A stretch of 64,000 nucleotides of DNA from Pseudonocardiales bacterium (GCA_023252195.1 JAHEXI010000009.1:94211-158210); one strand, 5' to 3'. Positions 16,900 to 25,734 are shown, numbered from the stretch's first letter. A program made the numbers and translations. Notes: generated by a model not told the origin, from the letters alone.

Positions 16900-17724
16900 T
16901 CAGGCGAGGTGTCGGTAGTCGTCGGCAACTCGAGTGAACACCTGTGCTGCCTGGTCGGCGAACACCGCGACTTGCTCAAGCTCGGCGAATCGGCGGTCGT
17001 AGGCGGCTACCTCTGCCGAGTCGGTGATGAAGGCCGTGCCCGATTCGGTGCCAACGATCACGGTATGGGTGTCGTAGAGATGGAAGGCGTGCCGGGCGTG
17101 CATGGTGAGCGGCCGGTCCCAGGGGATGACCCCGAGCCGCAGATTCGGGTGGCGGGTGAGTCCGGCTAGATGGTCGAGCTGGTCGGCCATGATGGTGGCG
17201 CTGCCGATGTGCCAGCGCAGCGCGCCCTCAGCGTGCAGCAGCGTGAAGCGCCGTCCGGTGTCCAGGATGGCCTGGCGTTCCTGACGGGACTCGGCGAGTT
17301 TGTGCAGCGCCGGCCCGCTCACCCTGCCGGACATCATCGCCCGCGCGTAGTCGACGGTTTGGACCAAGCCGATGACCATGGCCGGCTGGAAGCCGCGGAT
17401 CAGTGCGGAGGACTGCTCGATACGTCCGATCCGTTCCTGCATCTCCCGTGGCCGCTGGAGCACGATCCGGGCAGAGGTGGTGCCTTCTTGCAGGTCTCGG
17501 GCGGTCGCTTGCAGCGCGGCGCGCACGTCGGCGGGAGCTCGATATGCTTTGCAGAGGGCGGTCACTTCCCTGACGGTGGGTGCGCGACGCCCGGTCTCCA
17601 GCCGCGACACGGTTGATTGGGACAGGTTGGCCCGCCGGGCGGCTTCGAAACCGGACAGGCCAGCGTCGTGCCGGAGGCGGCGCAGGGTCGTCGCGAGTTC
17701 GGGATGGGTGTCGCTGCTGCTCAA
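16900..17724 (-). CDS. XRE-family regulator with DUF5753 sensor domain
   Basis: About 274 residues. HTH_31/XRE: LRRLRHDAGLSGFEAARRANLSQSTVSRLETGRRAPTVREV. The DUF5753 domain follows (SSALIRGFQPAMVIGLVQTVDYAR, then RQERQAIL, LRLGVIPW). This is the Scr1 type usually paired with DUF397 or DUF6879 proteins. I choose a TTG start at 17724 because longer frames to 17820 overlap the C-terminus of the DUF6879 gene. The start is not certain. It lies downstream of the DUF6879 gene on the same strand and flanks the graspetide relic. Confidence 0.8.
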   Translation of the reverse strand: MSSSDTHPELATTLRRLRHDAGLSGFEAARRANLSQSTVSRLETGRRAPTVREVTALCKAYRAPADVRAALQATARDLQEGTTSARIVLQRPREMQERIGRIEQSSALIRGFQPAMVIGLVQTVDYARAMMSGRVSGPALHKLAESRQERQAILDTGRRFTLLHAEGALRWHIGSATIMADQLDHLAGLTRHPNLRLGVIPWDRPLTMHARHAFHLYDTHTVIVGTESGTAFITDSAEVAAYDRRFAELEQVAVFADQAAQVFTRVADDYRHLA

Positions 17725-17741
17725 GCTGGTCCGCAGTGTCG

Positions 17742-18308
17742 TCAGGCCGCTCGGTGCGCCGAGCGGTGGTGCTGTGGATGGCCGTTCCACCAGGTGGCGA
17801 AGTCTATGCCCAACTCCCATGAGATCCTCGCCCCGGAGCGGTGCTCGGCAACCTGATCAGGGTCGAGGACCTCCGCGGCGCGGAACTGGCCGTCGGGCTG
17901 GTAGTGCATTGCCACGACCTCGCGGCCGTCGATGAGCCAGAAGTCCCCAGCTATGCGAGTCAGTTCCCGGGGCAACGATGTGTGGGCGAGGTCTATGACT
18001 CGGATGATCTCCCCGGCCTGGGAGTTGAGTGCGTAACCCCATTCGCAGGCGTATCGCTCATAGTCGGTGATCGGGTCGTGGATGATCCGCACCCGGCGGC
18101 GGGGCCTGCCTTGGTCGGCCCATTCACGCAGGGTGTCCAGCCAGGGCTGCTTGCGTTCGAGTGTGGGTGCGTCGGCGCCGTCGAGGTAGCGGCGGTAGTC
18201 CGATCCGTCCGAGGCCACCTCGTATGCGGGGAGGGTTTCCCAGCGGAACAGATCATCGGTGGTGGTCTCGAGTACTTGCCTGAGTTGGGACAAGTCGAGG
18301 AGGGTCAC
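17742..18308 (-). CDS. DUF6879 family protein
   Basis: 188 residues from the GTG at 18308, which overlaps the upstream gene's TGA (GTGA). Conserved phrases include WETLPAYEV, WLDTLREWADQGRPRRRVRIIHDPITDYERYACEWGY, WLIDGREVVAMHYQPDG and an acidic end. DUF6879 proteins accompany DUF5753/XRE regulators in actinobacteria; no biochemical role is known. It is co-oriented with the XRE gene 17 bases downstream. Confidence 0.8.
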   Translation of the reverse strand: MTLLDLSQLRQVLETTTDDLFRWETLPAYEVASDGSDYRRYLDGADAPTLERKQPWLDTLREWADQGRPRRRVRIIHDPITDYERYACEWGYALNSQAGEIIRVIDLAHTSLPRELTRIAGDFWLIDGREVVAMHYQPDGQFRAAEVLDPDQVAEHRSGARISWELGIDFATWWNGHPQHHRSAHRAA

Positions 18309-18664
18309 GCTGGTACCTCCTGCGTGATCGGGTTCGCGGGCTGGCAGAGATGGATCTCGACGGCGGCCTCTCCGATTGGCAGCCGGAGTGTGGCCAGCGC
18401 CTCCGGGTCGGTGACCGCAGTTCCACGGACCACGACGGTGCCGTGCTCTGTGGAACATAGGGTTGGGCCGCTGATGGCGAGACCCGCGCACAGAGCAAAG
18501 GGGACCTCAACCGCGGTTACCCCGGGGGCCATGGTGTGTACGCCCAGTGCCTCCGGGTCGGTGACCAGGTAGCCCTGGACTACAGCCGTGCCGCGATCGG
18601 TCGAGTAAAGAGTCGGGCAGCTTTCGGTGTCGGGGCAGTCCCGCCATTGCCGGGTCAGTCGCAT
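18305..18664 (-). CDS. Small protein made of two tandem copies of one domain
   Basis: 119 residues from the ATG at 18664. Copy one: CPTLYSTDRGTAVVQGYLVT, then DPEALGVHTMAPGVTAVEVP. Copy two: GPTLCSTEHGTVVVRGTAVT, then DPEALATLRLPIGEAAVEIH. In related actinobacteria I recall a single-copy ~70-residue protein of this type beside DUF6879 genes, so this looks like an internal duplication. A frame extending to 18799 is open, but that part is AT-rich promoter-like sequence. Function unknown. Confidence 0.65.
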   Translation of the reverse strand: MRLTRQWRDCPDTESCPTLYSTDRGTAVVQGYLVTDPEALGVHTMAPGVTAVEVPFALCAGLAISGPTLCSTEHGTVVVRGTAVTDPEALATLRLPIGEAAVEIHLCQPANPITQEVPA

Positions 18665-18736
18665 CGACAGGGCCTCTTCGGTGTATTGGATGCTCGCTCC
18701 CGGTGTGGTCTGACACCAACCGGTAGTCAATCCATC

Positions 18737-18787
18737 TGGGAATATCGAGGTAGAATCCATCTCAACAGACCACTTGTGGTATTCCCA
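18737..18787. promoter_or_regulatory. Candidate operator/promoter region with TGGGAATA / TATTCCCA arms
   Basis: Inverted 8-base arms TGGGAATA (18737-18744) and TATTCCCA (18780-18787) lie in an AT-rich stretch just upstream of the small-protein/DUF6879/XRE unit. They could bind the XRE regulator as separated half-sites. There is no supporting copy elsewhere, so this is weak. Confidence 0.3.
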
Positions 18788-18967
18788 AGATAATTGCATA
18801 GTAGGCTGTGCTGATCGACCCGCCGAGGGAGGTCGTGCTCACCGTCGCGTGGGATCACCTCCCTGCCTCGGTCGGGTCCAGGTCAGTGCCACGAAAGCTC
18901 AGACGGTCGTCCGTCTTGCCCATGGCGTGGCCGGCCGGCAGGTACCACCACGGAGACGAGAGGTCCA

Positions 18968-19201
18968 GTGACCCAGCTGCCAGAACAAGACGGGCCGCAC
19001 CGCCTGCCCTACGGCGAGCAGGAACGGTGCGCGGTGGAGGGGCGCCGCATCGACGGCAGCGGTCAGTGCACCGTGATCGTCATCCGCGACCGGAAGCGGC
19101 ATGGTTGGGTGCTGTACCCGCACGGAGTGGCCGGTTTCGGGGTGCTCATCGACGACGCTGCCGCATACACACTTGCCGGCCGCATCGGCGGCCCCGCATG
19201 A
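18968..19201 (+). CDS. Small hypothetical protein upstream of the graspetide precursor
   Basis: 77 residues, GTG start at 18968 with a GAGAGG box about 9 bases before. It reads CAVEGRRIDGSGQCTVIVIRDRKRHGWVLYPHGVAGFGV, a short beta-rich domain similar in feel to small proteins next to XRE/DUF cassettes. No catalytic motif. It is divergent from the DUF6879 unit and ~94 bases before the RiPP precursor, possibly in the same transcript. Function not recognised. Confidence 0.55.
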   Translation: MTQLPEQDGPHRLPYGEQERCAVEGRRIDGSGQCTVIVIRDRKRHGWVLYPHGVAGFGVLIDDAAAYTLAGRIGGPA

Positions 19202-19294
19202 CTCAGCAGGACACGACCGGAGCGTCGCAACGTTATGTCCGATCGCGCAGCGTCCCACGTCGTGATCAATCCAGTAACGAGGAGGTACCTGTTC

Positions 19295-19669
19295 ATGTCC
19301 GGCGCCGATGCCCACCTGGCCACGACTGATCTGCCGATTGATCCATCGTTCGATGCTGACCCGATCGCACCGCACTCCGCGCAGTTCCCCCTGGGTCGTG
19401 TCGGCGGGCCGCCCGCTCACAGCAGGCCATCTGAATCCAGCGTGCGCCCGTGGGGGCTACGAGGGATGCGACCGACTCGCCACCAGGGCGACCCCATTCG
19501 CGAAATGTTCGGCTACGACCACAACGCGCAGGTTGCCGTGGACGCCGATGGACGGTGCCTGCTCGCCGCAGATCCCTCGGCGAACAAGGTCTCCAGCAAC
19601 GACGGGGACGAGGGGCCGTCAGAGGACTTCACCTACGACTTCTGCCCCGACTCGCCCCACCCGGTCTAG
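19295..19669 (+). CDS. ATP-grasp-modified RiPP (graspetide) precursor peptide
   Basis: 124 residues from the ATG at 19295, preceded by GAGGAGG at good spacing. It has the hallmark leader segment RPWGLRGMRPT, then VDADGRCLLAAD. An acid-rich C-terminal region follows (SSNDGDEGPSEDFTYDFCPD). This is the layout of the putative ATP-grasp target RiPP family. There, Asp/Glu side chains are macrocyclised to Ser/Thr/Lys by an ATP-grasp ligase, and some Asp are turned into aspartimide by a PIMT-like methyltransferase. The ligase and methyltransferase genes follow directly but are broken. The Phe-Thr-Tyr-Asp-Phe-Cys core is unusual for the family. Confidence 0.75.
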   Translation: MSGADAHLATTDLPIDPSFDADPIAPHSAQFPLGRVGGPPAHSRPSESSVRPWGLRGMRPTRHQGDPIREMFGYDHNAQVAVDADGRCLLAADPSANKVSSNDGDEGPSEDFTYDFCPDSPHPV

Positions 19670-20183
19670 ATGTCGGTCCTGATCCTGGCCGAGGACGTCG
19701 AAGACCATCACCAAGATCCTCGGCGCCAACACGATTCTGGAGGACGGTGTCCGCAAGGTCTGCTTCACCCGCGTCATCGGCGATACCGACCTCGCCGACC
19801 TGCAGGGCATCCATGTCACCACGCACTTCTTCCAGCGGTGGGTACCCAAGGCGTACGAGGCGCGGATGATCGTCATCGGTGACCACATCACCACCGCGGC
19901 CATCCGCGTCGGCAGCGCCGAGGGCTACATCGACTGGCGGGCCGACTACGAGGGCTTGTCCTATGACCTCGTTAACCCGCCCACCGACGTGCTGACCGGG
20001 GTGCGCGGACTCATGCGCGCGCTGGACCTGCGGTACGGGGCGCTGGATTTCGTCATCACCCCCGACGACGAATGGACCTTCCTTGAAGTCAGCGCGGGAG
20101 GCCAGTACGGCTGGATCGAAGACGCCACCGGAGCCCCCTTGACCGAGCAACTTGCCGATCTCCTCGCGAAAGGCACCCCGTGA
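19670..20183 (+). pseudogene. ATP-grasp peptide maturase, internally deleted and frameshifted
   Basis: The start MSVLILAEDVE fits the beginning of the graspetide ATP-grasp ligase. After about 12 codons the frame changes and continues as KTITKILGANTILED, then VCFTRVIGD and FFQRWVPKAYEARMIVIGD. It ends DFVITPDDEWTFLEVSAGGQYGWIED, the metal and ATP-binding C-terminal half of the fold. Some 120 or more residues in between are gone, so it cannot be an active ligase. The C-terminal half overlaps the methyltransferase start by 4 bases, the normal operon spacing. In this cluster the precursor is intact but its ligase is dead. Confidence 0.8.
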
Positions 20184-21360
20184 CCGACACCGGCCCCCGA
20201 ACCGACGCCGCGTGGATGGCCCGCGCCGAACGGCTCGCAGCCCTGCTCACCAAACACGGCGACCTCAGCGATGATGCATGGCGGGCCGCGGTCGCCGCTG
20301 TGCCCCGCCACCTGCTCGTGCCCACCGCATATCGGCAGGACACCACCACCGGAGCCTGGCGGCGGATCGACACCCGCTCCGACGAGGGTCTGGACCTTGC
20401 GTACTCACCGGAAACCCTCGTCACCGCCCTGGACGGCCGCAGTGGGTACCAGGTGGCGGTCTCATCCAGCACCAAACCCGACCTCATGGTGCGGATGCTC
20501 CAGATTCTCGACGTCCATGACGGACACCGGGTCCTGGAGATCGGCACCGGCACCGGCTACAACGCCGCCCTGCTCACCCACCGCCTCGGCAACGCCAACG
20601 TGTTCAGCGTCGACATCGACGCCGAACTCATCGACGCCGCACGAGGCCGGTTGGCCCGCATCGGCTACCGCCCGACACTGGTCGCCGTCGACGGGTGAGC
20701 GGCTTGCCAGAGCACGCTCCCTACGACCGCATCATCGTCACCTGCTCGGTGCCGACCGTGCCGTGGGCGTGGGCCGAGCAACTCGCACCCGACGCGCACC
20801 TGCTGCTCGATCTCAAGATCGGCAACGCGGCCGGCAACCTGGTCGACCTGCGACGCCTCCCCGACCGCTCCGCCCGCGTGGAAGGCCGGTTCACCGCTCG
20901 GTGGGCCACCTTCATGACCATGCGCCACGACCTATCCCACGACCACCGCACCCCACTCCGGAACCGGTCCCGCGCCACCGATCCGACCGAACGCACCACG
21001 ACGACCCCGCCGCAACCCTGGTCGAATCAGCGCATCGTGTGGTTCCTCGCCCAATTCGGTCTCCCGCACGGCGTACAGATCGGGATGCGTCTTGACCCCG
21101 ACACCCGCCGGCCCACCGCCGTCACTCTCTCCGCCCCCGACGGGTCGTGGACCACCATCGAACTCGACGAGCACCAGGGCGCCTACCGCGTCACCGAAGC
21201 CGGACCCACCCCCCTGTGGGCCGCCGTCGAACAGGCCCACCACCAATGGATCACCTTCGGCGAACCCGACTGGCCGCGATTCGGCGTCACCGCCACCTCC
21301 GGCCGACAATGGATCTGGCTAGACGAACCAAAAAACCCGATCGCCACACTGTCCCGCTGA
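20180..21360 (+). pseudogene. PIMT-like methyltransferase of the graspetide system, split by a frameshift
   Basis: Codons 1-172 (GTG at 20180) contain MLQILDVHDGHRVLEIGTGTGYNAALL (SAM motif I) and end at a TGA at 20696. The next frame begins at a GTG at 20695 (overlap GTGA). It carries GLPEHAPYDRIIVTCSVPTVPWAW, LLLDLKIGNAAGN and the C-terminal WIWLDEPKNPI part. Joined, they match the methyltransferases that accompany ATP-grasp RiPP maturases, PIMT homologues able to form aspartimide. A one-base loss explains the split. Because the stop and restart overlap, two coupled polypeptides are formally possible. Confidence 0.75.
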
Positions 21361-21391
21361 GCGCTTACGGGGCCACCCCTTGCGAGTTCTA

Positions 21392-21540
21392 TGTCATACC
21401 CTGACGATTGCCAGCCCGGCGACGCCTTCCAGGATGTCGAGGTCGTTGTCCTGCGTGATCACGGGCAGGTTGTGCGCCGCTGCGGACGCGGCGATCCACA
21501 GGTCGTTGACGCCTACTCGGCGACCCGTCGTACTGCACCG
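21392..21540 (-). pseudogene. C-terminal remnant of a PIN-domain toxin
   Basis: The minus strand reads RVGVNDLWIAASAAAHNLPV, then ITQDNDLDILEGVAGLAIVRV before a TGA. This is the last ~45 residues of a VapC-like PIN domain (NDLWIAA and TxDxDF-type motifs). The N-terminal part is absent or out of frame. It lies between the graspetide relic and the O-methyltransferase gene. Confidence 0.65.
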
Positions 21541-21565
21541 CGGCCGATATCAGCTCCCGGTCCAA

Positions 21566-22606
21566 TCAGCGCTTGCGTCCGGTGACGATACTCCAGTAAC
21601 CGAAGCTGGGCTTCGTCTCGATCTCCGTAAACCCAGCCTCTGTCAAGATCGCTTCGAGTTCATGACCAGAGTACTGCTGACCTTCAATCCACAAGAGCAT
21701 TGCCAGGCTGAAAGCCGCCGTCGTCAACGGTCCGGTCTTCTCGTCGTTGTAGAGCATTTCGTGAATGATGATCCTCCCACCCGCTGGCAGGCTATCAAAG
21801 CTCTTCTTCGTCAGCAAGCGGCCTTTATCCGGCGGCCAGTCGTGATAGATGTCGGCATAGAAGTGAGCGTCGGCCACTGGGAAGGAAGAATTCCGCCAAT
21901 CGGCTGCGTGAGTTTTGACGCGTTCCTGCAAGCTCGCGCGGACAATGTATTCCTTGGCTACTTCGCAAACCGGCGGCAGGTCGTAAACCACAGCCTGCAA
22001 ATGCGGCCATTGTAGCGCCGCTGCGATGGCATGGATGCCTGAGCCGCCGCCGACGTCGAGTATTTTTTGGCAATCGGACAGGTCAATCAGCTCGGGCCAC
22101 GCGTAGGCCGCGCCCGCGCTGTGGCTGTGCATTGCGTGCGTAAGAAAAGCGGCTCGGTCGAACGCTGCTTGCCCCTCGTCCGATTTGAACACCTCGTCGC
22201 CGCCGTAGGCTTGCGGTTTGTCGCTGATTACGGCCTGCTTTACGCTCTCGAATGACCAGACCTGATCGTTGACGTTCAGCAGGTCCAGGTACGCGCCGAA
22301 GTAGTACGGGCTACTTTCGAGCAGGTAGGTCCTGGTGAGCGGTGTCAATTCGTAACGGCCTTCCTCTACGGTGAGCAAGCCAACGGCGGTACACGTGGTG
22401 AGCAGCGCGGTGGCCGGCCGGCTGGCGATTTTGAGTTCATCACAGACTTCCGCGACGGTACGCGGTGCGGCGGCGATGAAGTAAAAGAGTTTCAGATCAT
22501 GGGAGACGGCCATTGCCCGGTAGGCCAGGACTCCGCCAATCAAATCCCATAGAGGTCGCTCGTCTAGTGCGGGTTTGAGCGCGGTAGCGGCAGTATGCTG
22601 GGTCAT
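21566..22606 (-). CDS. SAM-dependent O-methyltransferase (AdoMet_MTase_2 / hydroxyneurosporene-type)
   Basis: 346 residues. An N-terminal winged-helix dimerisation domain (FYFIAAAPRTVAEVCDEL, RPATALLTTCTAVGLLTVEEGRYELTP) is followed by the Rossmann core. SAM motif I is ILDVGGGSGIHAIAAALQWP, then FYADIYHDWP and GGRIIIHEML. This is the O-methyltransferase family of polyketide and small-molecule tailoring enzymes. The His of YHDWP is the usual catalytic base position. Its base composition is clearly lower in GC than its neighbours and it uses A/T-ending codons (for example AAG/AAA clusters, TTT), which suggests transfer from outside. No cluster surrounds it. Confidence 0.85.
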   Translation of the reverse strand: MTQHTAATALKPALDERPLWDLIGGVLAYRAMAVSHDLKLFYFIAAAPRTVAEVCDELKIASRPATALLTTCTAVGLLTVEEGRYELTPLTRTYLLESSPYYFGAYLDLLNVNDQVWSFESVKQAVISDKPQAYGGDEVFKSDEGQAAFDRAAFLTHAMHSHSAGAAYAWPELIDLSDCQKILDVGGGSGIHAIAAALQWPHLQAVVYDLPPVCEVAKEYIVRASLQERVKTHAADWRNSSFPVADAHFYADIYHDWPPDKGRLLTKKSFDSLPAGGRIIIHEMLYNDEKTGPLTTAAFSLAMLLWIEGQQYSGHELEAILTEAGFTEIETKPSFGYWSIVTGRKR

Positions 22607-22839
22607 CGAATCCTCATCAGATAATCCGCGTGTGATTGGTTGTGTCGGCTAACGGGCCGCGCAGCGTCGCGCAGCATTCAATTGCTATCTCCCGTTCCCT
22701 TCGGCCTTTGACGGCCTGGCGCAGCCCACCATACGCAGGTGCAGTTCGAGATATATCGGCCATGTGGCGTATATCCGACCTGCCGGATGGCCGTCACGTT
22801 GCCCGCCGAACCTCTCTCGGGGGCGGGGAGGCTCCCGGC

Positions 22840-23176
22840 GGTCGAGTCCTCGATGCGACCGTGATCGTCGGCTTGTCGATCGAACAGTCGGTGTACGGAT
22901 GACCGCGATCGAAGAGACATCGTGTTGGTCGTGCCGTCGGCGGCGCTGGCCCGCGTCGGTGAGCTGATCCCCGGGATCACGAGCTCGGTGTGGACGTCCT
23001 GCTCGGCCTGCCGTGCGCGATGCCCTGGACACCACCCAGGCCCGCGCGGTCGGCGCGCTCCTTCAGCAAGGCGGTGATCCGAGCCGCGATATCGCCGCTG
23101 CGCACGTGGCGTACTGCGCGCAGCGGCGGGGGTGGCCGATCGTGACCAGCGACCCCCGGCACTGCTTGCCGGCTAG
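22840..23176 (+). pseudogene. Degraded PIN-like domain gene
   Basis: Fragments in three frames follow each other in the right order. They are RVLDATVIVGLSIEQSVYG, then DIVLVVPSAALARVGELIPG, then VDVLLGLPCAM, then ALDTTQARAVGALLQQGG and RDIAAAHVAYCAQRRGWPIV ending TSDPRHCLPA. Together they resemble a ~130-residue PIN-like domain protein of actinobacteria. At least three frameshifts make it a pseudogene. The 230 bases before it hold no recognisable gene. Confidence 0.55.
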
Positions 23177-23397
23177 TCGAACTCGCCGGCTCTGACGCCG
23201 GCGGCGAACGCTGTCCACTCGGTTGAGGTGACGATCAGCACGCCGCCATCGGGGTTCTTCGAGTCGCGCACGGCGCGGTGACCGGCCGCCAGGTCGGCGA
23301 CTTCCACGCAGTTGCCGCCACCGCTACCGCTGTAGGTGCTCTTGGTCCAGCGCGCGCGGGCCAGTTCGGCGCGCCCGACTGCGCGGTGCGTAGTCAT
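23173..23397 (-). CDS. DUF397 domain protein
   Basis: 74 residues. The DUF397 signature is clear: ARWTKSTYSGSGGGNCVEVA, then AVRDSKNPDGGVLIVTSTEWTAFAAGVRAGEF. DUF397 proteins act with DUF5753/XRE regulators (BldB/WhiJ-like pairs in Streptomyces), probably as a toxin-like or antagonistic partner. The start overlaps the regulator's stop by 4 bases (ATGA), so the two are translated together. Confidence 0.9.
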   Translation of the reverse strand: MTTHRAVGRAELARARWTKSTYSGSGGGNCVEVADLAAGHRAVRDSKNPDGGVLIVTSTEWTAFAAGVRAGEFD

Positions 23398-24278
23398 GGT
23401 TCCAGCTCCCTAGTCGTTGCCTTGATCATGTCGTCCGTCTCGCCCGGCCCGAGCGCTGCGGATCGTATCTGCTCAAACGCCAGCCGGTAGATTCCGACAT
23501 CTCGGGTTTTCTCGATGTAGAGCGTAGACGTCATGGTCTCCACGGTCACGATCCGTCCCTCGTCCGCGTCGGCGAACTCCAGCACGCTGAACGCGCCATT
23601 GATACCGGGGTGCTCGCCGGCGTCGAAGGGCAGCAGACGAACCGTGACGTTCGGTCGTTGGACCATAGCCGCCAGGTGCTCCAGCTGCTCGCGCATAACG
23701 GTCGATCCACCGATGCCCCGACGTAGCACGGTCTCGCTGATCACCGCGTCAAGGATTAACGGGTTCTCATCACACAGCCGCGCCTGTCGCGCCCGACGCA
23801 GGTCAACGGAGCGTTCCATCTCTTCGGGTGTGGTCCGCAGCGGGAAGGCGCCGAGTACGGCAGCCGCGTACTGCTCGGTTTGTAGTAGGCCGGGTACGAG
23901 GTCCGCCTCGTAGGTGCTGATCTTGGACGCTTCCGCTTCCAGTCCCAGATAGCCTTCGAACCACTCGGGCAGCACGTCGTCGTACTTGTGCCACCAGTCC
24001 CGCTGCTTCACCTGGCGAGCGATGGCGACGTACTTCTCGATCTCATCTGCGCCCACGTCGTAGAGCGACACCAGCGCACGCACGTCGTCAGACGACACGA
24101 TCTGCTTGGCGGTCTCGATCCTGCTCACCTTGGAGCCGGACCAGTTCAAGCTTGTGGCGACCTGATTGACGGTCAGATCAGACTCGGCGCGCAGGGCGCG
24201 CAGGGCAGCGCCCAGCCGCTTGAGTCGGGCGGTAGCGGTGAACTTCGGCTGTGGCACTCGGCCAGTCTCCCAGCTCAT
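23394..24278 (-). CDS. XRE-family regulator with DUF5753 domain (WhiJ-like)
   Basis: 294 residues. XRE HTH: LGAALRALRAESDLTVNQVATSLNWSGSKVSRIETAKQIV. The DUF5753 domain follows (WFEGYLGLEAEASKISTYEADLVPGLLQTEQYA, VRLLPFDAGEHPGINGAFSVLEF). It forms an operon with DUF397 and is divergent from two small genes. The 86-base gap between them (AT-richer, with GCAATACTTGCATGCA) is the likely operator region. Such cassettes control development or antibiotic genes in Streptomyces; the role here is unknown. Confidence 0.88.
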   Translation of the reverse strand: MSWETGRVPQPKFTATARLKRLGAALRALRAESDLTVNQVATSLNWSGSKVSRIETAKQIVSSDDVRALVSLYDVGADEIEKYVAIARQVKQRDWWHKYDDVLPEWFEGYLGLEAEASKISTYEADLVPGLLQTEQYAAAVLGAFPLRTTPEEMERSVDLRRARQARLCDENPLILDAVISETVLRRGIGGSTVMREQLEHLAAMVQRPNVTVRLLPFDAGEHPGINGAFSVLEFADADEGRIVTVETMTSTLYIEKTRDVGIYRLAFEQIRSAALGPGETDDMIKATTRELEP

Positions 24279-24364
24279 GAGCCAGCATCGACGACAGCAT
24301 TATTTCTCGCAAACAAGTGTGCAATACTTGCATGCACAGATGCGTAAGTCGGGAGTGGGGAGCT

Positions 24365-24592
24365 ATGGGAAGCGACGAGTCCGAGACGCAGCAGGCCATC
24401 GGCCGAGGCCGTGTGGTGATCCACGTGTCGTGTTCGACGCATCAGGGTTCAGCCGGGTTCGCGAACCTGGCGGTGCGCAAGCTCAACGACTCGATCGAGC
24501 TAGACCCGCACGTAACCGGCTCCTGCGTGATCAAGCTTAACGAGAGCGGGGCTTACGTGCTCCGGGACGCGCTGACGGCATGGTTGGGATGA
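24365..24592 (+). CDS. Small hypothetical protein divergent from the XRE/DUF397 operon
   Basis: 75 residues from the ATG at 24365 with GGGAG just upstream. It reads GRVVIHVSCSTHQGSAGFAN, then SCVIKLNESGAYVLRDALTAWLG. No known domain is recognised. Its stop overlaps the start of the next gene by 4 bases (ATGA), showing a two-gene unit. Confidence 0.6.
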   Translation: MGSDESETQQAIGRGRVVIHVSCSTHQGSAGFANLAVRKLNDSIELDPHVTGSCVIKLNESGAYVLRDALTAWLG

Positions 24593-24828
24593 GCGAGCCG
24601 GTGATGCGGTGGGCTGCGCACCCGGACAGCGGGCACTGGCACGCGATAGCGCTCAGTGACCTCAAGATGTCGGAGCCGCGGGGCTACGCGGAAGCTCTGT
24701 GCGGTGTCCAGCTACCGCACGGCGGGCTAGAGCACGTGTTACTTCCGGGCGACCTGACGTGTTTGCCGTGCGTGATCGGCGCCACGGCAGACCTGCGCGT
24801 CCTTGACTGGGTCGACACGACTCGGTAA
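24589..24828 (+). CDS. Small Cys-containing hypothetical protein
   Basis: 79 residues from the ATG at 24589. It reads HWHAIALSDLKMSEPRGYAEALCGVQL, and later GDLTCLPCVIGATAD. The single Cys plus CxxC arrangement recalls the small zinc-binding proteins often found beside DUF397/XRE cassettes. It is translationally coupled to the gene before it. Function unknown. Confidence 0.6.
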   Translation: MSEPVMRWAAHPDSGHWHAIALSDLKMSEPRGYAEALCGVQLPHGGLEHVLLPGDLTCLPCVIGATADLRVLDWVDTTR

Positions 24829-25014
24829 AGCCCCGACCGGCTGTCGGTTGATCGGGCGAACACGACCGAATGCGATCTTGCGCGCGGTACCACGATCCGT
24901 CGCCGGCACTCGTGTGATGCCGAAGCGCAGAGGTATCTGTGCGCCTGTTCGGGGACTCCATATTCACCGACGATGTTGTCGCGCACAGCGCACGGACGTG
25001 ACGAGGGGACTTCA

Positions 25015-25714
25015 TGACCCGAACTGATCATCCTCAGGGCGGAACCTGGTCACGCGCCTGACCAAGTTCCGGGATCCACTCCAGATCCCGCCGGTGCTGC
25101 GACCCAGCCCCATGCAGCTACTCACCATTCGCATGCGTACTACGCAGGTGCGGCTGCACTCCGAGCTGCCCGCGACGCGCGTGTGGGCGTACAACGGCTC
25201 GTTCCCGGGTCCGACGATCGAGGTCCGCCGGGGCGAGCGGCTGCGGGTGATCTGGCAGAACGAGATCACCGGCGGCTACCCGGTCACCGCCGTCGAGGTG
25301 CGCAACGGGACGCCGGGGCCAGGGCGCGACGGTGTAGCACCGCTGCCGGACGTCGCGGCGTTGCCGTCCTGGACAGTGGTGCATCTGCATGGCGCCCGGA
25401 CCGGCGGCGGCAACGACGGGTGGCCGGAGAACGCGGTCCTGCCGGGCAACGCCCAGCTGTCGGAAATCCGAACGATCAGCGGGCGACGGCGCTGTGGTAC
25501 CACGACCACGCCATGGCGATCACCAGCTTGAATGTCATGACAGGGCTGGCCGGCATGTCGCGGGACAGTTCGCTGGGGCGAACGGGCGGCACGTGTTCCA
25601 CTGCCACATCCTCGAACACGAGGACGAAGGCATGATGCGAACGTCATGCCCGAGCAGGTCATGAAACTCGACCGGCACGTCGTCGACGGCCACCACCCGC
25701 TGCACCCCGCCTGA
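25015..25714 (+). pseudogene. Multicopper oxidase (CotA/phenoxazinone-synthase-like), fragmented
   Basis: Ordered fragments are visible. They are [54 protein letters not shown] (copper ligands), then out of frame [20 protein letters not shown] (HxH). A large gap follows, then [16 protein letters not shown] (the HCHxxxH type-1/type-3 copper site). More than half of a ~500-residue enzyme is deleted, with two or more frameshifts. It is dead. It lies 17 kb from the copper island. Confidence 0.75.
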
Positions 25715-25734
25715 GTTCCCAGCTGGGGTAAACG

